A DNA stretch of 64,000 nt from Typha latifolia (lineage: Eukaryota > Streptophyta > Magnoliopsida > Poales > Typhaceae), in the NCBI GenBank assembly GCA_019914945.1, contig CM034107.1:10044001-10108000 (forward strand), read 5' to 3'. Shown piece by piece: positions 1 to 13,354 of this stretch; position 1 is the stretch's first letter, and each line of letters opens with the position of its first letter. Under the pieces are notes generated by a model, which was not told where the DNA came from, did not search any database, and was given only the letters and a program-made list of their open reading frames with translations. Position numbers and translations under genes: made by a program.

Positions 1-676
1 TTAGACCTCATGACCTATTACTATTTTTTACATACATTTTTAAAAGTTTTTGTATTACCGACATATATATTCTCTGAATTAACTTAAATATCCACATATA
101 TCCTCTTGAATCGAGAAAAAAATAATTATATGAACCTCAAAACTAAATAAAATTTTGGTTCTAAGGAGTGTATGTGGCGAAAAAGAAGTTCCGAAAAATA
201 TACCTAGAAAATAGTGATAATTTAGAAGGCCTAAATGAGATAATACTTTGCAGAAAAACTCTGTTTTTCGCATTATATCATATTAATATTTAATTTTATT
301 ACCTCAAAAATACTCGGCCATGAGTAGACTTAACTATACATGCATCATGAAGACATTTTATCTTTTAGATTTTTGAAACAATCAAATATTTCTTGTTCCA
401 TTATTAAGTTGTTGGGTAAATTTAACTCACAATATTTAAATACATTGGTCAAATAATAAGTAATTAAACACGATAGGGAGTGAATAATAAAAGCAAGATT
501 TAATTATATATGCACTACTGAAAGATAACAGTGTGCAATTTATTCTTGAACCATTTAAAATGATATAATTGTGAGTGCTTAGTGGTATACTTTAGATAGT
601 ATAAGGGTAAATTATATGATTTTTTTAAGGATTAATGTGATATTATGTCATGGTATGTATGCACTGCAGAGGGTGA

Positions 677-715
<39 letters not shown>

Positions 716-1985
716 TTATTCATACCCTTCAAATTACGTGACTTGTGTATGTGTATCATTGAAAGCATTTGTTTTTAGCATAGATGTTTCTTAGAGCTAA
801 TTTAGAGTCAATCTAAGATTTTAATAGTTAAAATTAAAGAAAACAAAAGAAAAATTTACAAATTACATTCTATATTTTACCTATTCACATTTAGTCTTCG
901 AGAATTTTGTAATTGGAATTTTCTTTTTTTCTTAAATTTTTATTTAATACCCTAACATTATTTTGATTAACTGAGATTGACCAAATTACTAAAATACCCC
1001 CATTGTCCTTCGCTCTCCTCCTCCTTCTCTTCTTCTCCTTCTTCTTTTTCTTCTTCTATCTATCATTGCTCCGATCAGGGGTTCGTCGAATGAGAGGGAG
1101 CAAGCCAAGCATCTCGATCGACTTCAATTTGGAGATCAAAATCTTTCACTTGGGCATAATGAAGCGGTGAGAATGATGGGAAAGATGGGAGAGAAGGAGA
1201 GGCACCGTCCAAGTTAACCCAATGCTTCAAATAAAAATTATAGAAAAAAAATAAGATGTCAAGTTACAAGATTCTCAAAATAATATGCGATCACAAAAGT
1301 TTACTAAGTAAATTGATGCCAATTTTTACTAATTAAATACTTATTGCCAAGGGTAAGTAACTTTATGTTAGGTTTACGGTTGCACTTAGAGTTTGATATA
1401 TGTGTTCTTAGATAATATAGACAAGAACGATAGTGTAAGTATCTGCTAAGTTAAATTTAACTCAAAGATGACTGGAGATTGAGTGCAAATGATTAAAAAA
1501 AAAAAAAAACTCAATAACATCAGTTTAATTAATTGGGACATCATTATATTCTTACTTATTTCTTAAAAAAAAGCTCAGAATTTTTCTATAAGAATAAAAT
1601 GCAAGGGTTGCATGGCTTAATATCAAGTTGAGAATGTAATACAAACAAAATATAGGGTGTTTTTAATAAATTTCTCTGTCCATTTTATCCAATGGCCCAA
1701 CTTGCACTTCTTTTAATTAAAACTCAAGACCAAAAGATCAAACCAATGGGCTGAGCTGAGCCCGCCCCTGGTTTTCCTCCAGGATGCCGCCAAGTCAACG
1801 GTCAAAGTCTGCAATGACTATTCGATTCAACATACTATTCTCTTAAATCGGCGACGTTTCCTTCAACAAAGTTGAGTACGTTGTGTTAAAAGATATCGGC
1901 ATTCTCCAGCCGTGGACCTTGTTCCTCACTATATATATATACATACATATATATATGTATGTATGTATAAATATAATTATATGTC
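1..1985. other. Intergenic, AT-rich; no gene seen
   Basis: No open frame resembles a known protein. The stretch holds an (AT)n run at about 683-706 and a CT-rich tract at about 1010-1065. A palindromic ATAC/GTAT repeat at about 1930-1972 lies just upstream of the first gene. The segment from about 1740 to 1985 is the presumed promoter of the small gene that follows. Confidence 0.6.
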
Positions 1986-2896
1986 AACGGCTTGAGGAGG
2001 CTGTCTTCTCATCTACCCAATTAGCTGCCATTGCCATTGCCGTTGCCAAAGCCTTTGGTTAGATCTTTCACCTCTTTCCTTTGTTGTGCTGTTTTTGTGT
2101 GATCTAGGATGCTAGTTTCTGTGATTTATCCAAAGAGAGATGATTCTTTTTTGGTTTATTGATAACTTTATTTGTTACTGAAGAACAGGAGCTCTTTTTT
2201 CTGTTCCAAATATAAGGATGGCATATTAATATTGCATAGTAGATAGAGTAGCATTCATATGTACAGATCCACGCTATGAAAAATTAGTAGATACTGTTAT
2301 ATTGATGAAACCATTCAGTCTCTTTACCTCATAACAGAAAAAGAGAAATAGAAAGCAACTTAGTTTGGGATGGAGAAGAATTCCTCTAGCAACATCTGGG
2401 AGTCAATATTCATACATTGCTTGAATAATCTGAGCTCTGGTAGATGATTCTTCTTGTTTGGGCGAAGAAGCAAAGAGTTTGTAAAGCTTTCTATGCCTTA
2501 GATTTGGAGTGAAGTTAGTAAAAGCATTCTAATCATGGAGTATCACCCAAAACTCTTATGTTACTCGTTTGATAGAGTTATTATACTTCCTATGTCCAGA
2601 GAAAAATATGACGTGAATTTTATTTTCAGAACCGTAGATTTAATGCTTCAGGAGATTACATTTAGAACTTCTTGAAGTCGAAAGAATCTTTTATGTTGTT
2701 AGTCTACAAGTTTCTACTCTGTGTGCTACTTCGCTGCAATGAACTAATTGAATTCAAAGAGTTCAACTTGATCTTTACTTTTCCAGACCTCTTTCTTCCT
2801 GTTTCTCTTCTTTCTTTCATTTCTTTTTTTAATCACTATCTAGCACCAGTTCCAACCTAAACTAATGGTTCAGGACATTCTTGCTGCAGTTATAAC

Positions 2897-3214
2897 ATGG
2901 CAACCAAGTACATCATTGGATCTGTGGCTGCATCCTTTGCATTTGCTTATGTCTGTGGAGTATACATTGCTGACAAGAAGATACTGGGAGGTTAGTTGAT
3001 CAAACTTTCCGCTATTAATTTCATTAATTAGAGAAGTCATCTTAGATTTAGCATTTTTCTTTAACCAGGAAACACACCAAGGACTGTCACTGGTAAGGAA
3101 TGGCAGGAAGAAACCGATAAGAAGTTTCAGGCCTGGCCTCGCACTGCTGGACCGCCGGTTGTCATGAACCCCGTCAGACGCCAAAATTTTATCGTCAAGT
3201 CATCAGAATCTTAA
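2897..3214 (+). CDS. Small conserved plant single-pass membrane protein (complex I-associated type)
   Basis: There are two coding exons, 2897-2990 and 3069-3214 (GT-AG, frame kept), giving 79 residues. The protein starts MATKYIIGSVAASFAFAYV and has one hydrophobic helix at about residues 5-22. A charged, highly conserved tail follows, with the motifs EETDKKFQAWPRTAGPPVV and RQNFIVKS. A 5'UTR exon probably ends at 2057 and is spliced to an acceptor at 2873 or 2889. An AATAAA lies at about 3362. From memory, this plant family (Arabidopsis At4g00585-like) is reported as a small mitochondrial complex I-associated subunit. The sequence itself shows only the anchor and the conserved tail, so the function is inferred. 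Confidence 0.85.
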
Positions 3215-3369
3215 GGTAGAAACAAGCGAATACAATTATCATGTGTGCTAAAACATTCGTGATAACAACGATTAGACCAGATTTTATGGTGACATGTTCT
3301 TCTCTTATATTTTTCTGAATTTGTGGTGTTTGTACTGCGACTTCGACATTTGATGAACTGTAATAAAAC

Positions 3370-4700
3370 ACTCAGACAAGCAAACATCTGTAATGCAGTT
3401 GTTTTCCATGAACTCTGCAAGGGTTTTTCTTTTCGTGATATCAGATTCAGAAGATTAGATCTTATGCAACTATCATTACTGCAGATTGTCTCTTAATCCA
3501 ATATTTGGCATACGAATTTGTGTTATTTTTATGTGGATTGGATGGTTTTATTCTTGTGATGTTCTTATTCAAGTGTGGAATGAACCAAGAAATGAATGGT
3601 GGAAACCAAGAGAAAATAAGAAACTGTGAAATAAACTGTCATCTAGCTATATTATTCTGTGATGTGTCAATAAATACTCCTGACAGCTTTACTTTTCCTG
3701 CTTTTGAACGTTCTGAATGGAAGAGAAATACAAGGCTTTATAGCAAATTCAATGAATAAATTGCACATCCTTTAGGAGTATAATCTGCTGATTATCATAT
3801 GTAAAAGAGTTTTAGTCCCAAATGGGATACAACTACTGTAAAAAAAAATTGCAGTGCACTATCACTTACAATCTACTGGCATTCAAATATGAGAAGTGTT
3901 TCTCATCAAATTCAACTTAGAAGCTTATCAGATCAAGGCAGAAATGAGTTCAAATTCAAGAAACTCAATTAAATAAGATTTTAATCTTTTTTTTCTACCT
4001 GACCAAGCAAATCACTGCCTGAACTGAAGGAATCCTACATCTCCTTATAATTCTAGACCTCTTTTCATTACAAATAGTATGTATGGGATGACTCATTAAT
4101 GAAACATCAAATAAAAAAAAATTCTATGATATCATAACAGAGAAATAGGAAAGACTGTTTGAATCTAGTTACGCCATTAGATCTACTATCATCATAGTAT
4201 TATTGTCTGATCATGACACGCCTGCCTTGAGCTATCTATTTGGGTCTGCTACCATGCATCAAGTGTTGTCGAGATTATTTGAGGATTGTACACACATGAA
4301 TGCTGCTGAAAAATATGATAGCGCTGCATATAACTTTCACGGACTCACTTCACACATCTGCCATAGTTCTAAGTTTCGGTTTCGATTTTTGTTTTGGCTA
4401 TGCTTAAATTATGAAATGTTTCAGTCAGTGTTCGATTTCAGTTTAATTTTGTTGTATCGTTTTCAGACTTCTTTTAATAAATAGTCTTCTTTTATCTTAT
4501 TTTTCGATGCATCACACAAAATCTAATCGCATTTAAGCAATATAATTGAGATTGAACTAGGTATAAGTTGGATTCAAATCAAATCCAGCTTAGAATTTAA
4601 TAAATACATAAAAAAAATTGTTATTAGAGTTGTTTCAGTTGGATACTAGTTTTAAGGAGCAGTTTCGGATCGGTTAGAACCGAAATGCAAACATCTCGGT
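3370..4700. other. Intergenic between convergent genes; no gene seen
   Basis: This AT-rich stretch separates the 3' end of the small membrane-protein gene and the 3' end of the MLO gene, which face each other. Short open frames here (for example 3505-3759 and 4203-4484) have no recognisable motif and no splice context. Confidence 0.5.
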
Positions 4701-4721
4701 TCCGTGACCATGAGAAGTTGA

Positions 4722-7700
4722 TCAATTCTCTTCAGTGATACCATTTCCATTTTCGGATGACGGTCCTTTTGGACGCGAATCATCCTCTTCGCTTATAATT
4801 GGTTTTCTCGTCCTCTTCCTTGCCATTTGAGCCCAACCCACAAGACCTTCTTGCACATGCTCATCAAATATAGCTTTCTTGAATGAGCTCCCCATCTACA
4901 CAAGAAAGAAGAATCATACATAGAATCATCAATCATTTGATCTGTTTTTTTTTTCTTCCAAGAAGAACATTCATGTTATCATTTCAAGAATACAAAGGCA
5001 ATATGTTATCCAACTCACTTGAGTTACAATGGCATAGAGTGGTAGAGTGCTGTAGCTGCAAAGAAGCTGAGAAATGACACTGAAAGCACCAAGAAACATG
5101 ATGATGTGAGATCACATAAATCATGAAGCAGTAAGTTTTGAGGGGAAAGAAAATGCTGATCCCTTACCTGATAGTGAGTCTCGGGATTACGAAACGAGCC
5201 TTCCCCACGATGCAGGAATCAAAGCCATATGTAGTCTGCAGAAAATAGCACATTGTAAGCATTTAATGGTCTAAAAACTCACTTGTATGCATTGACTTAT
5301 GTACCCATAGAAGTATAAATAGAACTTGTAGGATAATAGCATTTTATAACTATGTAAGGTATAAACTCAAATTCTGCATACAGCTTGCTGGTTTTCGCTA
5401 CTTTTCTGGAATATACAAACACAGAAGAATCTGCAAATGGATCACAAACACAGAATGGTATAACCTAGATTACTCACCAGCATCCAGAAGAACAATGCAA
5501 TCTCAAAGGCATTTTGGAAAAGGATAAAGTGGATTATGAAGAGGACTATTTTGGGCCGGTGAAACCAGAAGAGGTCGTCTGAAGGTGTTACTATTAAGTC
5601 CCCTTCAATGGCTGAATGCTTTTCTGCAACCTCATGCGCCAACTTGGTGATAATATGCTCCAGCTTGGTACCAACAACAAGAAGAATCTGTAAATTTATA
5701 GCTGGTGAATACATTTGCAAGATGAACTCATAAAAGGATTCAGTCATCAACATATTCCACAGAATATGCGTCTATATCAGATAAATAGTATTCTTGCAAA
5801 AATTAATATCTGAATGGAACATAGAAAGAACATTGATGATGCAAATAAAGATGAACTGAATTCAATGGCTTATCTTTGTTTTCCATCAACGACTTTCTAC
5901 ACATGCATAGCTTAAAAATAAAAAGGCAAGATCGGTTCCCTGAAAATGACCTTATCTACTAGGATTTCCCAGTCTCTGAGGTCTAATACTAATAGAAGAA
6001 AGTAAATGAAGAAGCTTGATGTCCTTCTGATGGAACTCATTAGCTAGTTAGCACAATTTTCCTTTCCTGCCTAAGAACACTAGGCTTGAAAAATGTTCAC
6101 CTTCTCTGCAGAGAAAGTAGTAACTTTGCAGATTCAATAACAACGATTCAATTTGCAATAGTACAGACCTCAAGAGAAGTAACGAGAACTTACAACTAGA
6201 GGAGCAAATGATATCCAAAAATATGCATGCCATCCTGCATCAATAAGATAACCCTCAGAGAGTACATTATTATGCAACTAAACAAAGCGAAATACTATGA
6301 AGACTTTCACAAAGTAAGAGGGAGTCTGACAAAAGACTGCGTGGCTCATTTAAGGAGATATATTCTTTAACACAAAAGCAATTGTCAAAAGAACTGCTTC
6401 AAGGTAACTCTTCTTCCAATACAATTTGTATGAAAGTACAAAGAAAATCGAAACATGAGAAACCAAAATACAGACACAGACTCATATACTACGCTATGGG
6501 CAATTAATAAACAAGATCAAGCTACAAATACTAATTGTGTAAAAACACTTCTCATTTGAATTAATTTGCAAAAGAGTGGATATGGCTTCAAGTTCAGAAT
6601 AGAAAAGACAGAAGAAAATAGCTTGCAGGAAAGAAAATCTCACCATTGATGTTCACCAACAAGAAAACTACCACAACGATCCATAGGTACCAGCTGCAGT
6701 GCAACAAAGTTGAAATTATGAGAGCCATATAGTCAATATATATATATGTATGTTATTTATGCTGCACCTAAGATTGACTACAATCAAAGCTAAGTAAACA
6801 AGCACTGTGTGATTACTACCTTATACCAACAACTCTCTTAAAATCAGCTTCAAGGGCTCGTACCATGTAGTTGTAAAATTTGAATTTTGGGTTTCCCCTA
6901 CAGTGAGTCTGCAATTGTGAAATGAGAAAGAAATGAAGGGTAAAAATTTTTTTTTTTTTTTTAAACAAAAGACTAGAGACTGCTAAGGAATATGCTTACC
7001 ATGATAAAACCAAGTCTCATTGTAGTGTAGTCTGATTTAGTAACTGACCCATAGAATTGCTTGAAGAAAGAATGCTGAAAGAAATGAAAAGCATCTTTAT
7101 TTATGGGTCTGTTGATACCTTTGCATAATAAATGTCAGTAAAAATAGAAATAAGAGGAATCTAATACATACCAACCAACTTAGTACAACTGCAGCTTTGC
7201 CAAATCCCTTGAAGCGCTTCTCGATAAATTCAAATTGATGCACATGTTTGATCATCAAAGGAACTGCACATATTATTGTCATGAGTTAGCAATTAACACA
7301 TATATTAGATTGTTAGACTTAAAAACTTAAGTTGTTAATTAATAGACCAACAACCCGTAATACTGCTCATGAATAGAGAATAAATAATAGGATGTGCATT
7401 ACACCTCAACACGGAATAAAGGTGGGCTGACAAGGTTTTATCCCATGACCTCCAAAAAGGATAATTCTGATGCCATACTAGATAACCAATTGACCTAAGA
7501 GTATAAAATGTTAGGTCATGAACCAACAGCTATATCATACCTTCAAAGAAGATAAAAATTGCATCATTTGGCCACTTAGCTTGGCAGAGAAGCCATGTTT
7601 TACTGATTTGTTCCTTCCCCTTTTTTTTTTCTCTAATTGTGATCACTTAATAGCTTAAAAAAAAAATCGCAGTAAGTTATGAACAAGATAAAAGTCAATG

Positions 7701-9465
7701 ATACCATTGTCATCCTCTTTGTGGATTGAGTTCTCCCAAGGTCTCCATAAACGTATCTGAAGTGATCCGGAGAATGTTTACAGAAGTAGTTTAACTCACC
7801 CAGCACATGGAGAAGCAAATTAGAAAAGGAAATGTGATCATCTTCATCAGTACCTTTGCCAATCCTAGAAGCACTGTGAAAAGGCTGAGAACCACATGAG
7901 TGATTGCCAAAACAAAGATAAAGATGTGCAATTGATGGATAGCTTCAAGTGAAAGCAATGGAACTTTTCCCTGAATCCATTAAGAGACAATAATTAAGTG
8001 TCGTAAATTAGATTTCCAAATTAAATGGACAATAATGGATTGTGTAAACCATAAAGAATGATAATCCAGGAAAAAAAAGTTATATTTAGCTCGATTTTAA
8101 CTTACTTTCTTGTATTTCAAATCTAAGAACTTAATTCTCCTGTGACCAAATTATAATTGTTAGATTCTCCCTATTTTTCAAATAAGGAAACTCATTTCCA
8201 AATAAAATCAATTGAATTCCATCTAGAATTAGGTTCGAAACGTACCCCAAGTTTGAAGTACAAAAAAGTAAATTAAAATTACCTTCTTCCCTCCTCCATT
8301 TGCTCTCCAAGCTTCTTCCTTCTCTCATCCTCCTCTCTTCGCCTCTCTTCCTCCCCGCCGGCCGGCTACCCAGTCAGCTCGACTCGGCCTTCGCCCGATT
8401 GAGCACCGGGTTAGCGGGCGGTAAAAGGTTCCAATTTTTAAGCCCGGCCCGATCCGAAAGACCCAATAGGCTAATATTATACATTTATACTTGGGATTCG
8501 TCGACACTTTCAAATCCTAAGAGGCATAGGTCACATCCCATGACACGACACGACACGACACCAGGAGGACCGCCGACCCCAACTTTGTCATAAAGTCAAC
8601 TTAATTAGTCTAAATAAATTTGGTTAGCTGGCCTGTTATTGTCATCGCAACATAACTATTCTCCAAGACAAAAGAAAAAAGAGAAAATTTCTCTTTTTCT
8701 ACTTCTAAGTAGCGAACGCAAAGCAATGCACGTTAAAATGTTCATTACCTTCCTCTGGCAGTGGTCGGACCCCTCACCGCCCCCGGCGAGAAGCCGCCTC
8801 ATGCCACCGGCTACACTGAAATGCTCGGTTGCGGCGGCGGCCGCCTCCCTCTTGCATGGAAGCCAGTGGTGTGTGACACTTTGGGGGATGCATATCTTTT
8901 GTATGGGCCCTTGGAATACAGTCAATAAGAGCGAGATGAATCCCAACAGCATCAACTCTGTAACATAAACAACCATTAAAACAAAACAAAACAAAACAAA
9001 ACAAAAAAACTGAAGAGTTTTTATATATTAAGTTTGAGCGGCGTCAAAGATGGAAGAGATGAGCAAACCTTCTTTGACTTTCTGGAGAGCTTCAAACAGA
9101 GGCTTCTGGTGCTTCCTCTTCAGAGTCTGCACTTCAAACAGCTCTCCTCAGTTAAATTTTTTGCTCTAAAAAGATTAGATTTTTATCTAAAAACTTCCCA
9201 TGTTAATGAATTTAGGATAAGAACATTAGATAAGCTATGTTTATATGAGGAAAATCCTGGCTTCCCGCCACTGGGTGCTAGTGTTCGGAGCCCAGAAACT
9301 TATTAATCTTCTTCTTGAGCTCCGCCTTACCTTGCCTACGTAATGAAGGAAGCGCTCGAAGAAGAGGGAGATGAAGACGATGACGGAGCACACGACGGCG
9401 ACGATCCACGTCGGGGTGAATTCGAGGGTGATCTCCGAAGCTCCTCCTCCTCCTTCACCTGCCAT
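4722..9465 (-). CDS. MLO: MLO family seven-transmembrane protein, complete
   Basis: Fourteen exons join in frame: 9465-9331, 9126-9069, 8957-8749, 7970-7854, 7756-7705, 7263-7172, 7074-7000, 6908-6820, 6693-6644, 6234-6194, 5687-5478, 5235-5168, 5079-5019 and 4895-4722, giving 476 residues. Family marks are LEFTPTWIVAVVC at the start, EELMLLGFISLLLTV, KVPLLSLEAIHQLHIFIF, FFKQFYGSVTKSDY, GWHAYFWISF, VGTKLEHIITKLAHEVAEKH and FWFHRPKIVL. Loop cysteines are kept (KICIP, WLPCK, DHCQ, DSCIVGK). The C-terminal tail has the usual calmodulin-binding region around LVGWAQMARKRTRK and is short and acidic at the end. MLO proteins are plasma-membrane proteins, described as calmodulin-gated calcium channels, with roles in powdery mildew susceptibility, root thigmotropism or pollen tubes depending on clade. 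The clade cannot be settled by eye; the N-terminus looks closer to AtMLO1/4/11-type than to the susceptibility clade. A partial tandem copy lies upstream. Confidence 0.95.
8340..8600. other. GC-rich insert in MLO intron 3
   Basis: Within the 778-bp intron between MLO exons 3 and 4, a block from about 8340 to 8480 is far richer in G and C than its surroundings, with runs such as CGCCGGCCGGC and GCCCGGCCCGATCC. It is followed by a CACGA repeat at about 8540-8562. It has no MLO-like codons. It looks like captured or inserted foreign sequence rather than intron DNA. Confidence 0.4.
8978..9006 (+). repeat. (AAAAC)n microsatellite in MLO intron 2
   Basis: Five to six copies of AAAAC lie between MLO exons 2 and 3. 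Confidence 0.85.
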
Positions 9466-9750
9466 TTATTTTCTTAATCTTATCCCTTCGTGGTCCATCT
9501 CCGTGTATAAATATATAAATAGATATAGTTTAAGGAGACGAAAGATATGTTCAACTCCACTCCAGGACTTGTTGCCGTTCGTCTTACGTTGGACTCGGTA
9601 TTAACTTTTTACTCGCAACTATGTGTTCATACTTTGAGACTGGAATTGGATGGTTTGATTATGCTATTAACATTCAGCTTGGTGTATGAAGGTAGGGAGA
9701 GATTTCTTAACTTTTTTTTGGGCAGAGGAGTATATTGAGAAATAGATAGA

Positions 9751-9943
9751 GTTTTTGATCAAACTAGTCGTGTTATAATTTTTTTTTATCGAAATAGATT
9801 ATTCGTCAAACTTATTACTGAATATAATTTAATTTTTCATAATTCTAACAAAAAATGCTGAAACTAATAGGCCTTTTATCTCTAAGCAAAAATGTTGAAC
9901 TAATCAATATTTTATCCTAAACAAAAACATTAAACTGATCAAC

Positions 9944-9984
<41 letters not shown>

Positions 9985-10193
9985 TTATTTAACTTAATAT
10001 TCCAACAGTTAAGAAAAAAAGTTATCTAACGATAAAAACACTGAACTTATTAGCATTTTTAAAAATACTGATTAGTTTAGTATTTTTATTAAGACTACAG
10101 TAAATTAGATTCCAATAGGTAATAAGTTTGAGGAACAATCTATTTTAGTAAAATAAAAAATAAAAATAAAAACTCATTTAGCCAAATACTCAA
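9751..10193. mobile_element. MITE-like element with imperfect terminal inverted repeats
   Basis: The segment around 9786-9835 (AAATAGATTATTCGTCAAAC and following) reappears inverted at about 10105-10155 (read on the other strand: AAATAGATTGTTCCTCAAAC). This gives inverted ends of roughly 50 bases. The inverted match may extend out to about 9751 and 10193. The interior is AT-rich, carries a (TA)n run at about 9947-9980, and holds several degenerate copies of an AAAACATTAAACTGATCAAC-like phrase. There is no coding capacity. The target duplication was not resolved. Confidence 0.55.
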
Positions 10194-11340
10194 ATAAATA
10201 ACCCTAATCCAATACATTAATAATACACATTCGATAAATCCAATCACATATGCTCAAATGATATGGTCTTCATATATTCTCTTCGTGTGATTAATACATT
10301 AGTGTGTAATTAACATCCCCATATTTACTCCTATTTAACGGTTGAGATTTTTCCTAATCGCTCCTAATCCAAACTTGTATACACAACTGAATAATTTTCT
10401 GTGAATATGGACATGGGAAGAAGAATATTTTTTTATCTATACAATTTCAAATATTATAAAAAATAGTAAATAAATTATAGAATAAGACATGATTTTTTTT
10501 ATGTGAATCTAAAATATACTTTTATAAAAATGTAGTAATTGTGTTATAAATCTAAAATATACTTTTCTAATCACTTTAATAAACTTCATTCATATATTTA
10601 CCATAATTTCTCCACCTAATGACACAGCTCATTAAAAAAATTAGCAGGAGGTCATCAAAACACAATCTAGTAATAATAGTAATAATACTAGTCAAGGTTG
10701 GATAATGGATTAAAAAAAAAAAGAATTAAAGTTTCAAGTTGGGGAATATTATATCCAACCTTAATCTAGATCAATTTAATTTACTTTTCCACTCCTCTTA
10801 CCTTTCTTTTGTATTATTCTGGAAGGCTTGAACAAAACAGACTAAAACGTAAAAAAGAGACATTTGATAGATACTTACTGGTTTTCATATGCAATGCATG
10901 CATTTTGGTCAAGTTATAGATATCTATCAAGTTTTTATAAGGAAAACTTAGTCTTGATTTCTTACACCTACTCATGGTTGGTGAATTAAAGTATGCCAAT
11001 TAATTTGAACTCAAAACCAGGTCAAGCTCATGAGCTATTTCCAATTTCCAATTTTCCATTGTTCAGACTTTACCCTGTTTTTTTTCCTAAACTATGCTGA
11101 GGTTGATTTAAATGTGAGTTTAACCTAGAACTTGAAACCGAAATTTTCGAACTGTATATATACGAGGACTTGACGGTATATTTATACAAATGAGATGTGA
11201 TGATATGTTTATACAAAGAAGTTGCAGTAAATTACATGTCTGTTAAAGCCTATACAAGTGAATTTGTCAAGTTCTGACAACTCTTCAGCAAAGAAAAGAA
11301 CCTATGGAAGTACTTAATTAGATCATGAATAACTTGATGA
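10194..11340. other. Intergenic, AT-rich; no gene seen
   Basis: This region lies between the MITE-like element and the MLO relic. No coding or RNA feature is recognised. Confidence 0.5.
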
Positions 11341-11341
11341 A

Positions 11342-13311
11342 TTATTTTTCAATAGTGTAGCTGTTTCTTTTTCTATCGATGTTTCGCTTTGATGAACAAT
11401 GCTCATCTGGATTCCACGGACATCTTTGTTCATGCTTTGCCTTCCTTTTCCTCTTCTTTACCTTCTCTGCATCCCATGAGACCTGCCTGAATATATGCTC
11501 TTCGAATATGGCTTTCTTGAATGAACTTCCCATCTTCATGTGAAAATAAGAATCATAATAGAAGCATTAGTCTTTTAATGATCTCAAGCAATTAAAAGAA
11601 GTACAATTTGTTATGCAATCAACCTGAGTAACGATGCCATAGAGTGGCAGGGTGCTGTAACTGCAAAGGAGCTGACTAATGAAACTGAAAGCACCAAGAA
11701 GCATGACGATATGAGTTCACATTGATCATGAGGAACTAAATTTTGGTGTAAGAATTGAAACTTTATTTTACCTGATAACGACTCTCCGGACTATTTTCCC
11801 CATGATGCAGGAACTAAAACCATAAGTCATCTGCGGAAAATAGCATTTCCTCATACTTCAAGGGGTCTCTCAAGATGAGCATTTAAGTTGCTATATCAGA
11901 ACATAATTTGATCTGATGTACTTCTATATTTATTTTTTTCGAACTTGATCAAGCTCTACTGTGTAGACTAGCAAGTTAATAACAAGAGTCAGCATCAAAC
12001 AGAGTTCTTAACTGAGACAAGCTGTTCACTAGAAGCCTAAACTTTCAGATCATTCCCAAAAGGTGAATCAATATTGATACTTTCAGAAATTAAACAGGAA
12101 AAATTCCATGATGTCCTCTTGTTAAGCACAACATTTAATTTAGATAATCTAAGTTTTCAAAGTACTTTTGATGATAATGTTACCTTCAGAAAGGTACAAA
12201 TTTGTGATAGTTCCCCAACAAAAGGTAAATTAGATCTTTGTTTGCAGCTCACACTGATTTCTTGCATGGTGACATAATATGTTTACCTCCTCTGGAGACT
12301 TTTGTTTGTCGCTTGTCTCTTAACTCTCTATGGCTGAAATGCATTGATATCATTCATACCCAACAAGGAGGAATTGGTTAGTCTTTATGAATGGCATAAG
12401 GTTGTTACGCTCCTAAAAGCATATTGCAACATATGAACACAATAGAACCTCTGGTTACTGGCTAAACTTTCATGCTTTCTTTTCCATCCAGCAAACCAAT
12501 TTATTAACGCTTGCCCTAGGCTCCTTTCGTTATACCGGTAGTACTTCCCAATTTGCACTTATGGGGGACCATGATCCGACATTAATGATATGACCTGTTT
12601 TGAGGTGTAGCCGGTAAATAAAACTAATTGCTGAGCACTGAGAAATTAGAGTTCACTTAATAGCTCAATTAGTTCAAACAAAAAATTTTATTCACACATA
12701 CAAAGTGGTGTAACCTGTATTACTCACCAGTATTGAGAAGAACAATGCAATCTCAAATGCATTTTGGAAAAGGATGAAGTGGATTATGAAGAGGACTATT
12801 TTTATATTTTAGGGTTCTGAAACCAGAAGAGGCCATCTGAAGGAGTTACTACTAGATCTCCTCTGATGGCGGAATAGTTTCCTGCAACCTCATGAGTCAA
12901 CTGGGTGATGATGTGCTCCAATTTTGCTCCAACCTTAAGAAGAAGCTGCAGAAATTGAATGTCTAATTAAAGATTAAAAAAATCAATTATCGACATATAA
13001 ATTCAACCAGATGAGGCCTGAGAAGTATCATAGTACAAACAACAATTCGATTTGCAATATTGCAGATATGAATAGAAGCAATGCATACTTACAGCAAAAG
13101 GAATAAATAATATCCAATATGCATGCCATCCTGCATCAAGTAGTACTCTCAGGTAATAGATTACAAAATATGTGAGTGAATTAGGAAATATCAGCAAAAC
13201 AAGCTGACAGAAGTATTGTTACTTTTGCTAAAACATGGACACAGTTGAAGCATATCATACCTTCAACGTTCAGCAACAAAAAAAATGATCACAAATAGTC
13301 AAAGGTACCAG
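11342..13311 (-). pseudogene. Partial tandem MLO pseudogene (exons 9-14 only)
   Basis: Six pieces align with the last six exons of the intact MLO gene: 13311-13261, 13130-13093, 12945-12728, 11830-11772, 11684-11624 and about 11533-11342. Conserved pieces include VGAKLEHIITQLTHEVAG, GDLVVTPSDGLFWFQ, LLCSYSTLPLYGIVTQ and MGSSFKKAIFEEH. It is broken. In the exon-9 copy a Trp codon has become TGA and one base is inserted (51 instead of 50 bases). The exon-11 copy carries an 8-base insertion (218 instead of 210 bases) that gives TAA and TAG stops after WFQNPKI. The exon-12 copy lost 9 bases. Splice sites mostly survive, and the homology runs into the intron up to about 13350. Exons 1-8 are absent. 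I infer a truncated tandem duplication. Confidence 0.92.
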
Positions 13312-13354
13312 CTGCAGTGAAACACTTTTAGAGTTATGAGAGCTTTCAACATTA

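Noticed and set aside
7335..7526. Minus-strand frame inside an MLO intron, considered as an extra exon
   Set aside because: Exons 5 and 6 join in frame without it and it has no MLO-like residues.
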